Assembly (NCBI RefSeq): GCF_900109165.1
Contig: NZ_FNZF01000001.1
Location: 549,376 to 613,375, forward strand
DNA: 64,000 nt
Source of the DNA: Bhargavaea ginsengi
Lineage (GTDB): Bacteria; Bacillota; Bacilli; Bacillales_A; Planococcaceae
Direction of reading: 5' to 3'
Part shown: positions 15,530 to 23,915 of the stretch, in pieces
Numbering within the stretch: position 1 is the stretch's first letter
How the letters are laid out: the number at the start of each line of letters is the position of its first letter
Position numbers and translations under genes: made by a program
The notes under the pieces: model-generated
Told to the model about the DNA's origin: nothing
What the model saw: the letters and a program-made list of their open reading frames with translations, nothing else
The model's database searches: none

Positions 15530-16647
15530 CCCGAGATCGCCTCCAGCGGGTCAATTTTCACAATTGTCCAGACCGACACGAGCGCACCGAGAACGGCGAC
15601 AGCTATCAGTACGGCACCGTAGACCGCCATCATGCCGTAGTCAAATGAAACCGGCACGGCCGCTGGCAGGAACTGTCCCGTCAGCACCGTCGCGCCGAAT
15701 CCGATCAGCACGCCGATTACTGCCAGAATGAATGTCTGCGCGATGACTGATCGGGACAGATAGCCGCTTGAGATGCCCTGGGCTTTCATAACGCCGAACA
15801 TGCTGATTTTCTGGACCGTCAGCACATAAAGGAAGATCGCCACGACCGCCGCTGAGATCGCGAACAGGAAGTAGATCATGAATGTCAATGTCAGGTTCTG
15901 CTCAGTGTAGCCGGGAAGGTTTTCGATAAATATCTCAGACTCGATATACTCGAGATCATCCGGCACGTCATTAGGCTGGCCGCCTTTCACGACAATCGCA
16001 TTTATCATGTCAGGCTGCTCCACTTCTTCTGCCGGGCCCTGTCCTCCCTCTGCAGGCTGCCCAGGAGTCTCCTGAGTACTCATTGCCGAGGCGCCCGGAC
16101 GGACCTTTTCGAAATCCTCAAGATCCATATATAAGACCGGCGCTGCATTAAAGCGTGCCTCGTCCGTGAAGCCCATTATCGTCAATGTCTCATCAGAACC
16201 GGAAAGCTCCAGCTCATCCCCGACGGAGAACCCTTCTTCTTTCAGGCTATCCGAGGCGATTACCTCGAACTCCTCCGAGAACTCCTCACCTTCGGTCGGC
16301 TCCGGCATGATGAATTCATCCGGACGGATTCCGAACAGCGCGACTCCACTTTTCACATCACCGTTGTCGGCGATCAGGTTCGTCTGTGTGAGCACCGCCG
16401 TTTCGTCAGCCTCAATTTCATCGACCAGGTCCGATTCCATCATCGACTGGTTCAGGCTCTTATCCGACTCTGCGGTCAGGTAGATGCCGTCCGCCTGCCA
16501 CTTGTCGACCGCCTCGCGGTTCAGGCCGGCAAGGCCGCTTGCCAGCCCCGACAGGAAGAATACAAGATATGACACAAGCAGCAACACAGCAGTCACAAGT
16601 GCAAACCGGAGTTTATTTTGTCTGATCTCTCTCCACGCCAAAAACAT
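15526..16647 (-). CDS. FtsX-like ABC transporter permease, HrtB/MacB-like
   Basis: A 373-residue permease starting FLAWREIRQNKLRFALVTAV, very like the N-terminus of HrtB-type permeases, with one membrane segment near residue 20, a large extracytoplasmic domain (about 45-260) and three segments in the C-terminal FtsX domain (about 265-370) ending WTIVKIDPLEAISG. The outer domain contains a low-complexity insert rich in Gly, Pro, Gln and Glu around residues 185-215. With the ATPase it should form a mechanotransmission-type exporter. It is the first gene of a three-gene operon with the ATPase and the DUF4385 gene. No two-component system is adjacent, unlike typical hrt or antimicrobial-peptide exporters. 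Confidence 0.87.
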   Translation of the reverse strand: MFLAWREIRQNKLRFALVTAVLLLVSYLVFFLSGLASGLAGLNREAVDKWQADGIYLTAESDKSLNQSMMESDLVDEIEADETAVLTQTNLIADNGDVKSGVALFGIRPDEFIMPEPTEGEEFSEEFEVIASDSLKEEGFSVGDELELSGSDETLTIMGFTDEARFNAAPVLYMDLEDFEKVRPGASAMSTQETPGQPAEGGQGPAEEVEQPDMINAIVVKGGQPNDVPDDLEYIESEIFIENLPGYTEQNLTLTFMIYFLFAISAAVVAIFLYVLTVQKISMFGVMKAQGISSGYLSRSVIAQTFILAVIGVLIGFGATVLTGQFLPAAVPVSFDYGMMAVYGAVLIAVAVLGALVSVWTIVKIDPLEAISG

Positions 16648-16778
16648 GATTCCAACTCCTCAACTGAATGGAAAATCCTTCTTATTTCCTACTTCTTTCT
16701 TCTACCCCTGTCTTCAGATCTGTAACCGGAAAAGAAAGGCGGATTTGTGTCGGAATTAGCAGGCAATCGATAGGAATG

Positions 16779-16804
16779 GTTTAAATTTCTATTTATGAGA
16801 TAAT
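16779..16804 (+). promoter_or_regulatory. Possible promoter of the PH-domain gene
   Basis: GTTTAA at 16779-16784 is a perfect general-stress (sigma-B) -35 box, but the -10 candidate AGATAA 13 bases downstream is poor. GATAAT at 16799-16804 could instead be a sigma-A -10 with a weak -35. Confidence 0.3.
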
Positions 16805-16839
16805 AGAGGAAACTTCTTATTGAAAGGATGAGTTAGACA

Positions 16840-17205
16840 ATGGCAGAACTAAGCGGTATGCTTGCGTGGACATTTTCACAGGAAGTCGCGGTTCCGGACG
16901 ATATACAGGACCTGCTGGTTGAGGGTGAAGAAGCGGTTGTAGCTTATAAAACAATCCGCGACGTGGCGATCGTGACGAATAAGAGATTTATCATTTCGGA
17001 CAAGCAGGGACTTACCGGCAAAAAAGTCGAGGTATATACGATTCCATTCAATTCCATTAATATGTATTCAACCGAAAATGCAGGTAAGCTTGATTTCAAT
17101 GCTGAAATCGAACTATGGACACGCGCCGGTAAGATGAAAATAAATCTCGGACGTGGCGTGGATATTCGGAAACTCGATAAAATCATTGCAAAAGCTATTC
17201 TGTAA
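16840..17205 (+). CDS. Bacterial PH-domain protein (bPH_1 type)
   Basis: A 121-residue soluble protein made of a single bacterial pleckstrin-homology-like domain. The pattern matches family PF08000: DIQDLLVEGEEAVVAYKTIRDVAIVTNKRFIISDKQGLTGKK, where LTNKRxxxxD-QG is the conserved turn, then VEVYTIPFNSINMYSTENAG and a C-terminal helix ending DKIIAKAIL. Members commonly assemble into rings; ligands are unknown. It precedes the methyltransferase gene by 18 bases, suggesting one transcript. GAAAGGATGAG lies ahead of the start. Confidence 0.85.
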   Translation: MAELSGMLAWTFSQEVAVPDDIQDLLVEGEEAVVAYKTIRDVAIVTNKRFIISDKQGLTGKKVEVYTIPFNSINMYSTENAGKLDFNAEIELWTRAGKMKINLGRGVDIRKLDKIIAKAIL

Positions 17206-17223
17206 CAAGAAGAAGGTGCTCAC

Positions 17224-18096
17224 ATGTCAAAAAGGATCGACGGAGCAATGCGGGCGGCACGGATCGCTCATGCGCTGAAATGCCCGGTCTGCGGGAATCC
17301 GGTCCAAGTCGAGGAGAGCGGCCGGCTCCTCTGCCCGGAAAACCATTCGTTCGACTTTGCCAAACAGGGTTATGTCAATGTGCTGACCCGGCCCGCGGCC
17401 GGTCATTATAATAAGGAACTGTTCGAGGCGCGACGGCGCATCATGCTGGACAGCGGATTGTATGCCCCGTTCCATAAAGCGGCGTCCGACCTGATCCGGG
17501 AAGTGCCTTTTCTTGCATCAGGAACCGGCATCATTGCAGATATCGGCTGCGGCGAAGGCACTCACCTGCACAAGATTCTGGAAGAGCTCGATGACCCGCA
17601 TGTGGCCGGGGCAGGGCTCGATATCGCGAAAGAAGGCGTCCAGCTTGCAGCCAGGGACTTCCCGGATGCGGTCTGGCTTGTCGGCGACCTGGCCCAGTCG
17701 CCGTTTGTGGATGGATCCATCCATACCATCCTGAATATCCTCTCCCCGTCCAACTACGAGGAGTTTGCGCGCATGCTTGCCCCCGGCGGCAGGTTGATTA
17801 AAGCCGTGCCGGGCGCCGGCTATCTCCGTGAGCTTCGGGAAGCCCTTTATACAGATGAGCGCCGGACGTATTCCAATGAAGGAACGGTTGAATTGTTCGA
17901 CCGGCATTTCCGCCGTACGGAAACGGTTCCTCTCCGCTACTCGGTCCTTCTTCGGCGTGCGCAGCTGGAAGACCTGGTGCGGATGACCCCGCTTTCCTGG
18001 TCTCCGGATCCGGAGGCTGTCTCAAGATTTCTGGACTGTGAATCCGCTGAAATCACCGTGGAGCTGGACCTCCTCATCGGAGAGCCGAGGGATTAG
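17224..18096 (+). CDS. rlmA: 23S rRNA guanine-N1 methyltransferase, RlmA family (YxjB-like)
   Basis: A 290-residue S-adenosylmethionine-dependent methyltransferase. The N-terminal zinc knuckle is visible as C20-P-V-C23 with C37 and H41 (CPENHSFDFAKQGYVNVL), characteristic of the RlmA/TlrB family that methylates a guanine in helix 35 of 23S rRNA near the peptide exit tunnel. The SAM-binding motif I is IADIGCGEGTHL near residue 100, and NILSPSNYEEFARMLAPGGRLIKAVPG covers motifs IV to V. In Gram-positive bacteria the target is usually G748, and related enzymes affect tylosin sensitivity; whether that holds here is inference. GAAGGTG precedes the start. A 21-bp repeat tract follows the gene before its terminator. 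Confidence 0.88.
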   Translation: MSKRIDGAMRAARIAHALKCPVCGNPVQVEESGRLLCPENHSFDFAKQGYVNVLTRPAAGHYNKELFEARRRIMLDSGLYAPFHKAASDLIREVPFLASGTGIIADIGCGEGTHLHKILEELDDPHVAGAGLDIAKEGVQLAARDFPDAVWLVGDLAQSPFVDGSIHTILNILSPSNYEEFARMLAPGGRLIKAVPGAGYLRELREALYTDERRTYSNEGTVELFDRHFRRTETVPLRYSVLLRRAQLEDLVRMTPLSWSPDPEAVSRFLDCESAEITVELDLLIGEPRD

Positions 18097-18113
18097 GATT
18101 CGGATTAGGATTC
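18090..18113. repeat. Exact 12-bp tandem duplication at the end of rlmA
   Basis: GGATTAGGATTC occurs twice in a row, at 18090-18101 and 18102-18113. The first copy contains the stop codon of rlmA. The two copies lie just upstream of the 21-bp repeat tract. Confidence 0.9.
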
Positions 18114-18123
18114 GAGTCTGTTC

Positions 18124-18228
18124 GTCAACGTCTCAATGAACTTAATCAACGTTTCAATGAAGATAGTCAACGTTTCAACGAACTTAATCAACGTTTCACC
18201 AAAGATTGTCAACGTCTCACCCGTCCCC
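18124..18228. repeat. Tandem repeat, 21-bp period, five units (locus B)
   Basis: Units start at 18124, 18145, 18166, 18187 and 18208. Each begins RTCAACGTYTCA, and the second half alternates between ATGAACTTA-like and ATGAAGATA-like sequence, so the true pattern may be a 42-bp dimer. The tract lies between the rlmA stop and its terminator, so it should be transcribed as 3' untranslated RNA. The same consensus occurs inverted at 49125-49187. Confidence 0.9.
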
Positions 18229-18238
18229 CTGCTGCATG

Positions 18239-18270
18239 AAGCCGATTTCCCATAAGAAATCGGCTTTTTG
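18239..18270 (+). terminator. Terminator after rlmA and its repeat tract
   Basis: AAGCCGATTTC and GAAATCGGCTT form a perfect stem with a six-base loop, followed by TTTTG. Confidence 0.9.
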
Positions 18271-18283
18271 CATGAATTTGCAC

Positions 18284-18312
18284 TTTACACCGTGGGTCTA
18301 ACAGTCTATAAT
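18284..18312 (+). promoter_or_regulatory. Sigma-A promoter of the amino-acid ABC importer
   Basis: TTTACA (18284-18289) and a perfect TATAAT (18307-18312) are separated by 17 bases, about 40 bases before the binding-protein start codon. Confidence 0.8.
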
Positions 18313-18353
18313 CATTTTAACGAATAAATATACATTCAACGGGGGTTTTATAC

Positions 18354-19151
18354 ATGTTTAAGAAAGCTCTATTTGCATCAGTTGCATCCGCGGCACTATT
18401 CCTTGCAGCCTGCGGCTCGGGCGGGGATTCCTCATCCGGCGACACAGCGGACACATCCGCGGACAATGCGGAAACAAAAGTCCTGAAGATGGGGACATCC
18501 GCCGACTTCCCTCCATTTGAATACCGGGACGAAGCAGGCAAGGAAATCGGATTCGACATTGACCTTGCAAACCATATCGCTGAGGAACTCGGTTACGAAC
18601 TGGAGATTAACGACATGAAATTCGACGGCCTGATCGGCGCACTCAACACAGGGCGTGTCGACATGGTCCTCTCCGGCATGAGCGCGACCGATGAGCGAAA
18701 GCAGAACGTCGACTTCTCGACCGAGTACAACCGCTCCGGTGAATTCTTTGTCACAACAGCGGATTCTGACATCAAGTCCATCGAAGACCTCGAAGGCAAG
18801 ACAGTCGGCGTCCAGCTCGGCACAATTCAGGAAGACGGCGCCAAACGCCTGAAGGAAAATGAAGGGATCAACTTCGAACTCAAATCGCTCGACAACTCCC
18901 TTCTCCTTATCCAAGAACTCAAAACAGGACGTATCGATGCTGCTTATATGGATAAATCCGTTGCAGTCGGCCATGTAGAAGAACAGGGCCTCGGCGGATT
19001 CGACGACCCGACCACCAGCTCGCCGGGCATGGCGGTCGCCTTCCCTAAAGACAGTGACCTCGTTGAGGACGTCAACAAAGTCCTTGCCGACATGGAAGAA
19101 GACGGCTCCCTGCAGGAACTGAAAGACAAGTGGCTGACCGACCAGGAATAA
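18354..19151 (+). CDS. Amino-acid ABC transporter substrate-binding lipoprotein, ArtP-like
   Basis: A 265-residue binding protein of solute-binding family 3. The signal peptide ends in the lipobox LAAC at residues 17-20, and an acidic Ser/Gly/Asp linker tethers the domain to the membrane. The mature domain begins VLKMGTSADFPPFEYRDEAG and contains GFDIDLANHIAEELG, the family-3 signature region, and DGLIGALNTGRVDMVLSGM. The order with permease and ATPase matches artPQR of B. subtilis, an arginine system, but the ligand cannot be read from the sequence. GGGGG precedes the start, and a hairpin after the stop would favour excess of this subunit. Confidence 0.9.
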   Translation: MFKKALFASVASAALFLAACGSGGDSSSGDTADTSADNAETKVLKMGTSADFPPFEYRDEAGKEIGFDIDLANHIAEELGYELEINDMKFDGLIGALNTGRVDMVLSGMSATDERKQNVDFSTEYNRSGEFFVTTADSDIKSIEDLEGKTVGVQLGTIQEDGAKRLKENEGINFELKSLDNSLLLIQELKTGRIDAAYMDKSVAVGHVEEQGLGGFDDPTTSSPGMAVAFPKDSDLVEDVNKVLADMEEDGSLQELKDKWLTDQE

Positions 19152-19161
19152 GCCTTGCGGC

Positions 19162-19192
19162 AGGGGTTGCCCTTTAACCGGCAGCCCCTTTT
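19162..19192 (+). terminator. Leaky intercistronic terminator after the binding-protein gene
   Basis: AGGGGTTGCC and GGCAGCCCCT pair with one G-T and are followed by TTTTCC. Such hairpins after binding-protein genes commonly lower expression of the permease and ATPase. Confidence 0.7.
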
Positions 19193-19244
19193 CCTATCCC
19201 AATCTCCCGTCAGTACGGGATGACAGAAAAGAGTTGAAACCATC

Positions 19245-19910
19245 ATGAACCTTGATTTCACGCAAATGACCCCATATATCCCCTATATGCTGGAAGGCAT
19301 CTGGGTAACGCTGAAGTTTGTCGCGGTCGCCCTCGTGATCGGTGCGCTGATCGGGACAATGCTTGCCCTGTTCAAGATCAGCGGCCCCGCTCCGCTCCGT
19401 GCATTCGCAATCGCCTATACGTCCATCTTCCGCGGGACGCCGCTGATCCTCCAGCTGATGCTGATCTACTTTGCCGTTCCTCAGCTGACGGGCTACGACA
19501 TCACGCCGTTCTTATCTGCAATCACGGCATTCGGGCTAAACTCCGCAGCGTATATTTCCGAGATCATCCGTGCCGGCATCCAGGCGGTCGACAAAGGCCA
19601 GCTGGAAGCAGCACAAGCCCTCGGCGTGCCCTACCGCGCGATGATGAAGGATATCATCCTGCCGCAGGCATTCAAAAATATCCTGCCCGCACTGATGAAT
19701 GAAGTCATCACCCTTACGAAGGAATCCGCGCTCGTTTCGACGATCGGTTACCTCGACCTCATGCGCCGAGCGCAGGTTGTCGGTGCCAGCATGTACCGTC
19801 AGTTCGAGCCGCTGCTCTTTGTCGGACTCATCTACTGGGTCCTCGTCATGATCCTTACACTCATCGGACGCAAGATTGAAAGGAGGCTGAAGGCAAGTGA
19901 TATCCGTTAA
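19245..19910 (+). CDS. Amino-acid ABC transporter permease, ArtQ-like
   Basis: A 221-residue HisM/GlnP-type permease with about five membrane segments. The EAA loop that contacts the ATPase is visible as [29 protein letters not shown] near residues 125-150, and the [18 protein letters not shown] segment near 60-80 is typical of polar amino-acid permeases. One homodimer probably forms the channel. Its end overlaps the ATPase gene by 14 bases. Confidence 0.92.
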   Translation: MNLDFTQMTPYIPYMLEGIWVTLKFVAVALVIGALIGTMLALFKISGPAPLRAFAIAYTSIFRGTPLILQLMLIYFAVPQLTGYDITPFLSAITAFGLNSAAYISEIIRAGIQAVDKGQLEAAQALGVPYRAMMKDIILPQAFKNILPALMNEVITLTKESALVSTIGYLDLMRRAQVVGASMYRQFEPLLFVGLIYWVLVMILTLIGRKIERRLKASDIR

Positions 19911-20619
19911 GGGACTCGTCAAATCATTCGGTGACCTGGAGGTTTTAAAAGGCATCTCAACAGAAGTGGATGCAGGCCAGGTCATCGCCATCATCGGACC
20001 TTCAGGCTCAGGCAAGTCGACGTTCCTTCGCTGCCTCAACAAACTGGAGGAACCGACCGGCGGCACCGTCGACATCGCAGGCTTTGACATCACTGATAAA
20101 AAGACCGATATCCGCGCTGCTCGACAGGAGATCGGCATGGTGTTCCAGCACTTCCACCTGTTTCCCCACCTTACCGTCCTCGGCAACCTGACTTATGCGC
20201 CGATGAAAGTAAAGGGAGAAACAAAAGCGCAGGCAGAGGAAAAGGCACGCACCCTCCTCAAGCGCGTCGGCCTTTCCGAAAAGGCTGATTCCTATCCGGC
20301 AAGCTTGTCGGGCGGCCAGAAGCAACGCGTCGCCATCGCCCGCGCTCTCGCTATGGAACCGAAGCTGATGCTGTTCGACGAACCGACATCCGCGCTCGAC
20401 CCGGAAATGGTCAAGGAAGTGCTCGACGTCATGAAAGACCTTGCGAAAAGCGGGATGACAATGATCGTCGTCACCCACGAGATGGGCTTTGCCCGCGAAG
20501 TCGCCGATCGCGTCCTGTTCCTCGACCAGGGCAAACTGGTCGAAGAAGGCACACCGGACGAATTCTTCGGAAATCCGAAGACCGACCGTGCGAGGGACTT
20601 TCTTGAGAAAGTGCTCTGA
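19897..20619 (+). CDS. Amino-acid ABC transporter ATPase, ArtR-like
   Basis: A 240-residue ATPase of the polar amino-acid uptake type: Walker [16 protein letters not shown] near residue 35, Q-loop [16 protein letters not shown], signature [17 protein letters not shown] near 135, Walker [17 protein letters not shown] and switch [15 protein letters not shown]. It starts with GTG at 19897, inside the end of the permease gene, preceded by AAAGGAGG about 11 bases upstream, which suggests coupled translation. It is the last gene of the importer operon. Confidence 0.94.
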   Translation: MISVKGLVKSFGDLEVLKGISTEVDAGQVIAIIGPSGSGKSTFLRCLNKLEEPTGGTVDIAGFDITDKKTDIRAARQEIGMVFQHFHLFPHLTVLGNLTYAPMKVKGETKAQAEEKARTLLKRVGLSEKADSYPASLSGGQKQRVAIARALAMEPKLMLFDEPTSALDPEMVKEVLDVMKDLAKSGMTMIVVTHEMGFAREVADRVLFLDQGKLVEEGTPDEFFGNPKTDRARDFLEKVL

Positions 20620-20673
20620 GGAGGAGTGCCGGCGGATGGCCACCTTCGGACATCTTCACACTCACGCCTTTAT

Positions 20674-20705
20674 AAAAGCGATGCCCGCGCGGCATCGCTT
20701 TTTTC
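20674..20705 (+). terminator. Terminator of the ABC importer operon; 32-bp element repeated at 25561
   Basis: AAAGCGATGCC and GGCATCGCTTT form a stem around a short CG-rich loop, followed by TTTTTTC. The whole 32-bp element recurs in the same orientation at 25561-25592 with one mismatch. Confidence 0.88.
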
Positions 20706-20756
20706 GTATGAAAATCGCATCTCTGCCATTCTTCAAACTCAGCCACCACATTTAAA

Positions 20757-20770
20757 TGTAAGCGCACACA
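20757..20770. promoter_or_regulatory. Candidate cre (CcpA) site upstream of the tetR-hydantoinase operon
   Basis: TGTAAGCGCACACA, preceded by A, fits the cre consensus WTGNAARCGNWWWCA at 14 of 15 positions. It lies about 45 bases upstream of the -35 box. Confidence 0.5.
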
Positions 20771-20814
20771 ATAAGAAAGAAAATTTTATTCAATTTATTT
20801 TTTCTGAAATATTA

Positions 20815-20863
20815 TTGCTTTCTGTGATATATCATATTATAATTTCACCTAACACTCGTTAGG
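20815..20863 (+). promoter_or_regulatory. Promoter and palindromic operator of the tetR-hydantoinase operon
   Basis: TTGCTT (20815-20820) and a perfect TATAAT (20838-20843) are 17 bases apart. Five bases further, CCTAACACTCGTTAGG (20848-20863) is a perfect inverted repeat of 6+4+6, within CACC-N15-GGTG. It covers the transcription start and lies 10 bases before the tetR start codon, the expected place for a self-repressing TetR protein. Confidence 0.75.
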
Positions 20864-20873
20864 CGGTGAATAA

Positions 20874-21467
20874 ATGACTCAAGAGTTATTATTGCAGGCA
20901 GCTCTTCAGCTTTATGCAAAGCACGGTTATCAGGGGGCGTCGATGAGGAAGATCGCCGAAGAAGTGGGTATCAAGCCTGCGTCAATCTATTTCTTCTTCA
21001 AGAATAAGGAAGAATTGTTCCGGGAGGTGTTCAAGCGAACCCTGGCCCGGCACAATGATGCGATGCGCAAGACCCTTCAGCGTCATACCGATGAGCCTGT
21101 CGAAAAAATCTTTGCCGCCATGCTCCGGACGACCGTCGATCACCATGCCGGAGACAGGGACGAGATGGCGACCTATATCTCACTTGTTATTTCTCCGCCG
21201 ACGCCGGACTTCCAGAAGCAGCTGGACGATTATTTCAGCAGCTTCAGTATCTGGCTGGCGGATGCACTGAACGATGCGCTGCGCAGAGACTTCCCCGACA
21301 TTACCGAGTCCGAGGCCACTTCGGTGATCGGTCAATATGTTCTTCTTGCCAACGGCATTTTCTGGAGCATCAACATTTTCAGTCCTAATGAATTGGCCTT
21401 CCAGCTGCGGATGGCCGAACAGATGCTGCAAGCTTCATTCACGGCACTTCAGAAAAAACACAATTAA
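20874..21467 (+). CDS. TetR-family transcriptional regulator
   Basis: A 197-residue regulator. The N-terminal helix-turn-helix is clear: LYAKHGYQGASMRKIAEEVGIKPASIYFFFKNKEELFREVF (residues 11-52). The C-terminal ligand domain is unassigned. It sits on a perfect palindrome and is the first gene of an operon with a permease, a DUF917 protein and a hydantoinase-like protein, so it probably represses the set until the substrate binds (inference). The gap to the permease gene is 16 bases with AAAGGAGG. Confidence 0.92.
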   Translation: MTQELLLQAALQLYAKHGYQGASMRKIAEEVGIKPASIYFFFKNKEELFREVFKRTLARHNDAMRKTLQRHTDEPVEKIFAAMLRTTVDHHAGDRDEMATYISLVISPPTPDFQKQLDDYFSSFSIWLADALNDALRRDFPDITESEATSVIGQYVLLANGIFWSINIFSPNELAFQLRMAEQMLQASFTALQKKHN

Positions 21468-21483
21468 AAAGGAGGGAATTCAG

Positions 21484-22821
21484 ATGGAAAACCGATTCAA
21501 TAATCAATTGGTGGAGGACTACGAGCGGGAACCAGTTCCGCAACACAAGAGAAAGGGCTGGATCAAACTATCCATCGTCTGGATCGGCGGTATTGTTGCG
21601 CTCTCGGCCACTGCACTTGGCGGCGCTCTGGGGGCAGGCATGGCGATGGGTGATGCCCTGATTGCGACTTTCATTGGCTGTTTTATCCTCGCTGTGCTGT
21701 CCGCATTGTGCTGCACGGTCGGTGCGAAAACCGGGCTCTCCACCCCATTCGTCTCAATGTTCGCGCTCGGCCGCTATGGCTCCTTTGCCGTTTCCGCGAT
21801 CGTCGCCATCTCGCTTTTCGGGTGGTTTGGTGTACAGCTTGATCTTTTTGGCTCCAGCCTGCAGAGCATCCTGTTTGACGTGTTCGGCTGGAACGTCAAC
21901 CAGAAACTGCTGGTCATCCTTGGCGGTGTTCTCATGACGACCACCGCATTTATCGGCTATAAAGCCATTGAGAAACTGAGTCTGTTCGCAGTTCCGCTCC
22001 TGGCCGCGCTGCTCATCGCCTCACTCATCAAAGTTATGAACGGCAGGGACCTTTCTGAAGTTACCGCCGCCCCGCTTACGAGTGATCCGCTGAGTGTCGG
22101 TGTGGCCATCTCCCTGATCATCGGTTCACTTGCAGTCGGCGCAATTATCGGCCCCGATATTTCGCGTTACGCCAAATCCGTGAAGGATGCAGTGATCTCC
22201 TCGTTCGTCGGATTCTTTGTCGGATTCAGCATCGTCCTGATCATTGCCGCGCTTCTCGCCAAAGCGACGACACAGGTAGATATCGTGGAAATCATGCTCG
22301 GACTCGGCTGGGGCACTGGTGCCTTGCTCATCCTCATCCTTGCGCAGTGGACGACGAATGACAACAACCTGTACTCCTCGGCGCTTGGTTTCTCCGTCAT
22401 CTTCCAGAGCGTGCCCAAGTACATCCTGACAATCGTGGCGGGCGTCATTGGCACCGGGATGGCGGTCGGCGGAATTTACGAGAACTTCATCCCGTTCCTC
22501 ATATTCCTGAGTGCGCTCATCCCGCCAATCGGAGGCATCTACGTCGTCGATTATCTGATGAATAAAAAGAAATACAGTTTCGAAAACCTTGCCGACAACG
22601 TCCCGGTCAACTGGGGCAGCGCCGCAGTGTGGATGATGGCTGCCCTCGTTGCCTTTATGACGGCGCCCGCACCGAACGGCTTCGGCCTGTTCACCTTCAC
22701 AGGCGCTTCGGGATTCGACGCATTCCTTGCTGCATGTGTGTTCCAATTCATCTTCAATAAGTTTTTGCAGGGGGCACCAGCAGTTGTCGCCCTGTCCAAC
22801 CAAAGGGGGAGCATCAAATGA
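21484..22821 (+). CDS. Cytosine-permease-like NCS1 transporter
   Basis: A 445-residue protein with about twelve membrane segments, of the NCS1 nucleobase/cation symporter family, closest in style to CodB. Supporting features are the cytoplasmic N-terminus with EDYEREPVPQHKRKGW before helix 1, GGALGAGMAMGDALIATFIG, the IGPDISRYAKSVKDAV motif near residue 225 and AQWTTNDNNLYSSALGFS near 295, where CodB-type carriers bind substrate. The longer open frame from 21337 overlaps tetR and lacks a ribosome site; AAAGGAGGG at 21470 fixes the ATG at 21484. With DUF917 and hydantoinase-like neighbours, a hydantoin, creatinine-like or pyrimidine-derived cyclic amide is a likely cargo. Confidence 0.88.
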   Translation: MENRFNNQLVEDYEREPVPQHKRKGWIKLSIVWIGGIVALSATALGGALGAGMAMGDALIATFIGCFILAVLSALCCTVGAKTGLSTPFVSMFALGRYGSFAVSAIVAISLFGWFGVQLDLFGSSLQSILFDVFGWNVNQKLLVILGGVLMTTTAFIGYKAIEKLSLFAVPLLAALLIASLIKVMNGRDLSEVTAAPLTSDPLSVGVAISLIIGSLAVGAIIGPDISRYAKSVKDAVISSFVGFFVGFSIVLIIAALLAKATTQVDIVEIMLGLGWGTGALLILILAQWTTNDNNLYSSALGFSVIFQSVPKYILTIVAGVIGTGMAVGGIYENFIPFLIFLSALIPPIGGIYVVDYLMNKKKYSFENLADNVPVNWGSAAVWMMAALVAFMTAPAPNGFGLFTFTGASGFDAFLAACVFQFIFNKFLQGAPAVVALSNQRGSIK

Positions 22822-23915
22822 GACTGATCGGAAAAGAAGAAATCGAGAATATTGCAATCGGTGCGGCGCTATTGGGCACCGGAGGAGGCGGCGACCCCTA
22901 TATCGGCAAACTGATGGCGATCCAGGCGGTCGAGGAGAACGGGCCGATCCGACTCCTCAGCCTGGATGAAGTACCGGACGACGCACTGATCGTCCCGTCG
23001 GCGATGATGGGCGCCCCGACGGTCATGGTCGAGAAGATTCCGAGCGGCCATGAAGCACTCGCCGCTTTCAAGTCACTGAAGGACTTCCTCGGTCAAGAGA
23101 TTTACGCTACGATGCCGATCGAGGCCGGCGGGGTCAACTCCCTGCTGCCGCTTGCCCTTGCCGCGCAGATAGGTCTTCCGGTCATCGACGCGGACGGGAT
23201 GGGACGTGCATTCCCGGAGCTTCAGATGGTCACGTTCTACCTGGAAGGCGCATCCGCCACACCGATGGTCCTGTCTGATGAAAAAGGAAACAGCCTCCTG
23301 CTGAACACAATCGACAGCGTATGGGCAGAACGGATCGCCAGAAGCGTAACAGTCGAGATGGGCGGCTCCGTCATGAATGCAATTTATCCCATGGAAGGCC
23401 ATTTTGTGAAAAAAGCGTCCATCAAAAACATCCTGACGCTTGAAGAAGAGATCGGCAGGACCGTCCGTGAAGCAATGAAGCAGAACATCAACCCGATTGA
23501 AGACGTACTTGAACTCGTTGGCGGCACCGCCCTTTTCGAAGGTAAAGTGACCGATATCAACCGGAGGACGGAAGGCGGCTTCGCCAAAGGCACCGCCACA
23601 ATCGACGGGCTGAACAAAAACAAAGGATCCGATTGCCGTCTCCACTTCCAGAACGAACATCTGCTATGCGAAGTTGACGGCAAAGTCCGTTGTGTGACGC
23701 CTGACCTGATCGCCGTCGTGGATTCCGAGACCGGTATGCCGATCACGACGGAAGGACTGCGCTACGGCGCACGCTGCACCGTCATCGGCATACCATGCGA
23801 TGAAAAGTGGCGCACCGAGAAGGGAATCGCCACCGCAGGCCCGCGCTATTTCGGCTACGACACAGACTTCACACCGATTGAACAACTAAACGCGAAAGCA
23901 GGGATAACAAAATGA
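22818..23915 (+). CDS. DUF917-family protein (S-methylthiohydantoin desulfurase-like)
   Basis: A 365-residue protein of the DUF917 family. It opens IAIGAALLGTGGGGDPYIGK, the conserved glycine-rich stretch of the family, and contains MPIEAGGVNSLLPL, VIDADGMGRAFPELQ and a C-terminal beta-rich part ending around IPCDEKWRTEKGIATAGPRYFGYD. Databases name some members S-methyl-thiohydantoin desulfurases; that activity is not demonstrated for most. It overlaps the permease gene and the next gene by four bases each (ATGA), so the three are translated together. The pairing of DUF917 with a hydantoinase/oxoprolinase-type ATPase is common. Confidence 0.85.
   Translation: MRLIGKEEIENIAIGAALLGTGGGGDPYIGKLMAIQAVEENGPIRLLSLDEVPDDALIVPSAMMGAPTVMVEKIPSGHEALAAFKSLKDFLGQEIYATMPIEAGGVNSLLPLALAAQIGLPVIDADGMGRAFPELQMVTFYLEGASATPMVLSDEKGNSLLLNTIDSVWAERIARSVTVEMGGSVMNAIYPMEGHFVKKASIKNILTLEEEIGRTVREAMKQNINPIEDVLELVGGTALFEGKVTDINRRTEGGFAKGTATIDGLNKNKGSDCRLHFQNEHLLCEVDGKVRCVTPDLIAVVDSETGMPITTEGLRYGARCTVIGIPCDEKWRTEKGIATAGPRYFGYDTDFTPIEQLNAKAGITK

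Noticed and set aside
20636-20755. A 39-codon frame with GGAGGAG ahead of it after the ABC ATPase gene, starting MATFGHLHTHAF
   Set aside because: It reads straight through the operon terminator, so full-length messenger would be rare. The good ribosome site may be chance in purine-rich DNA.
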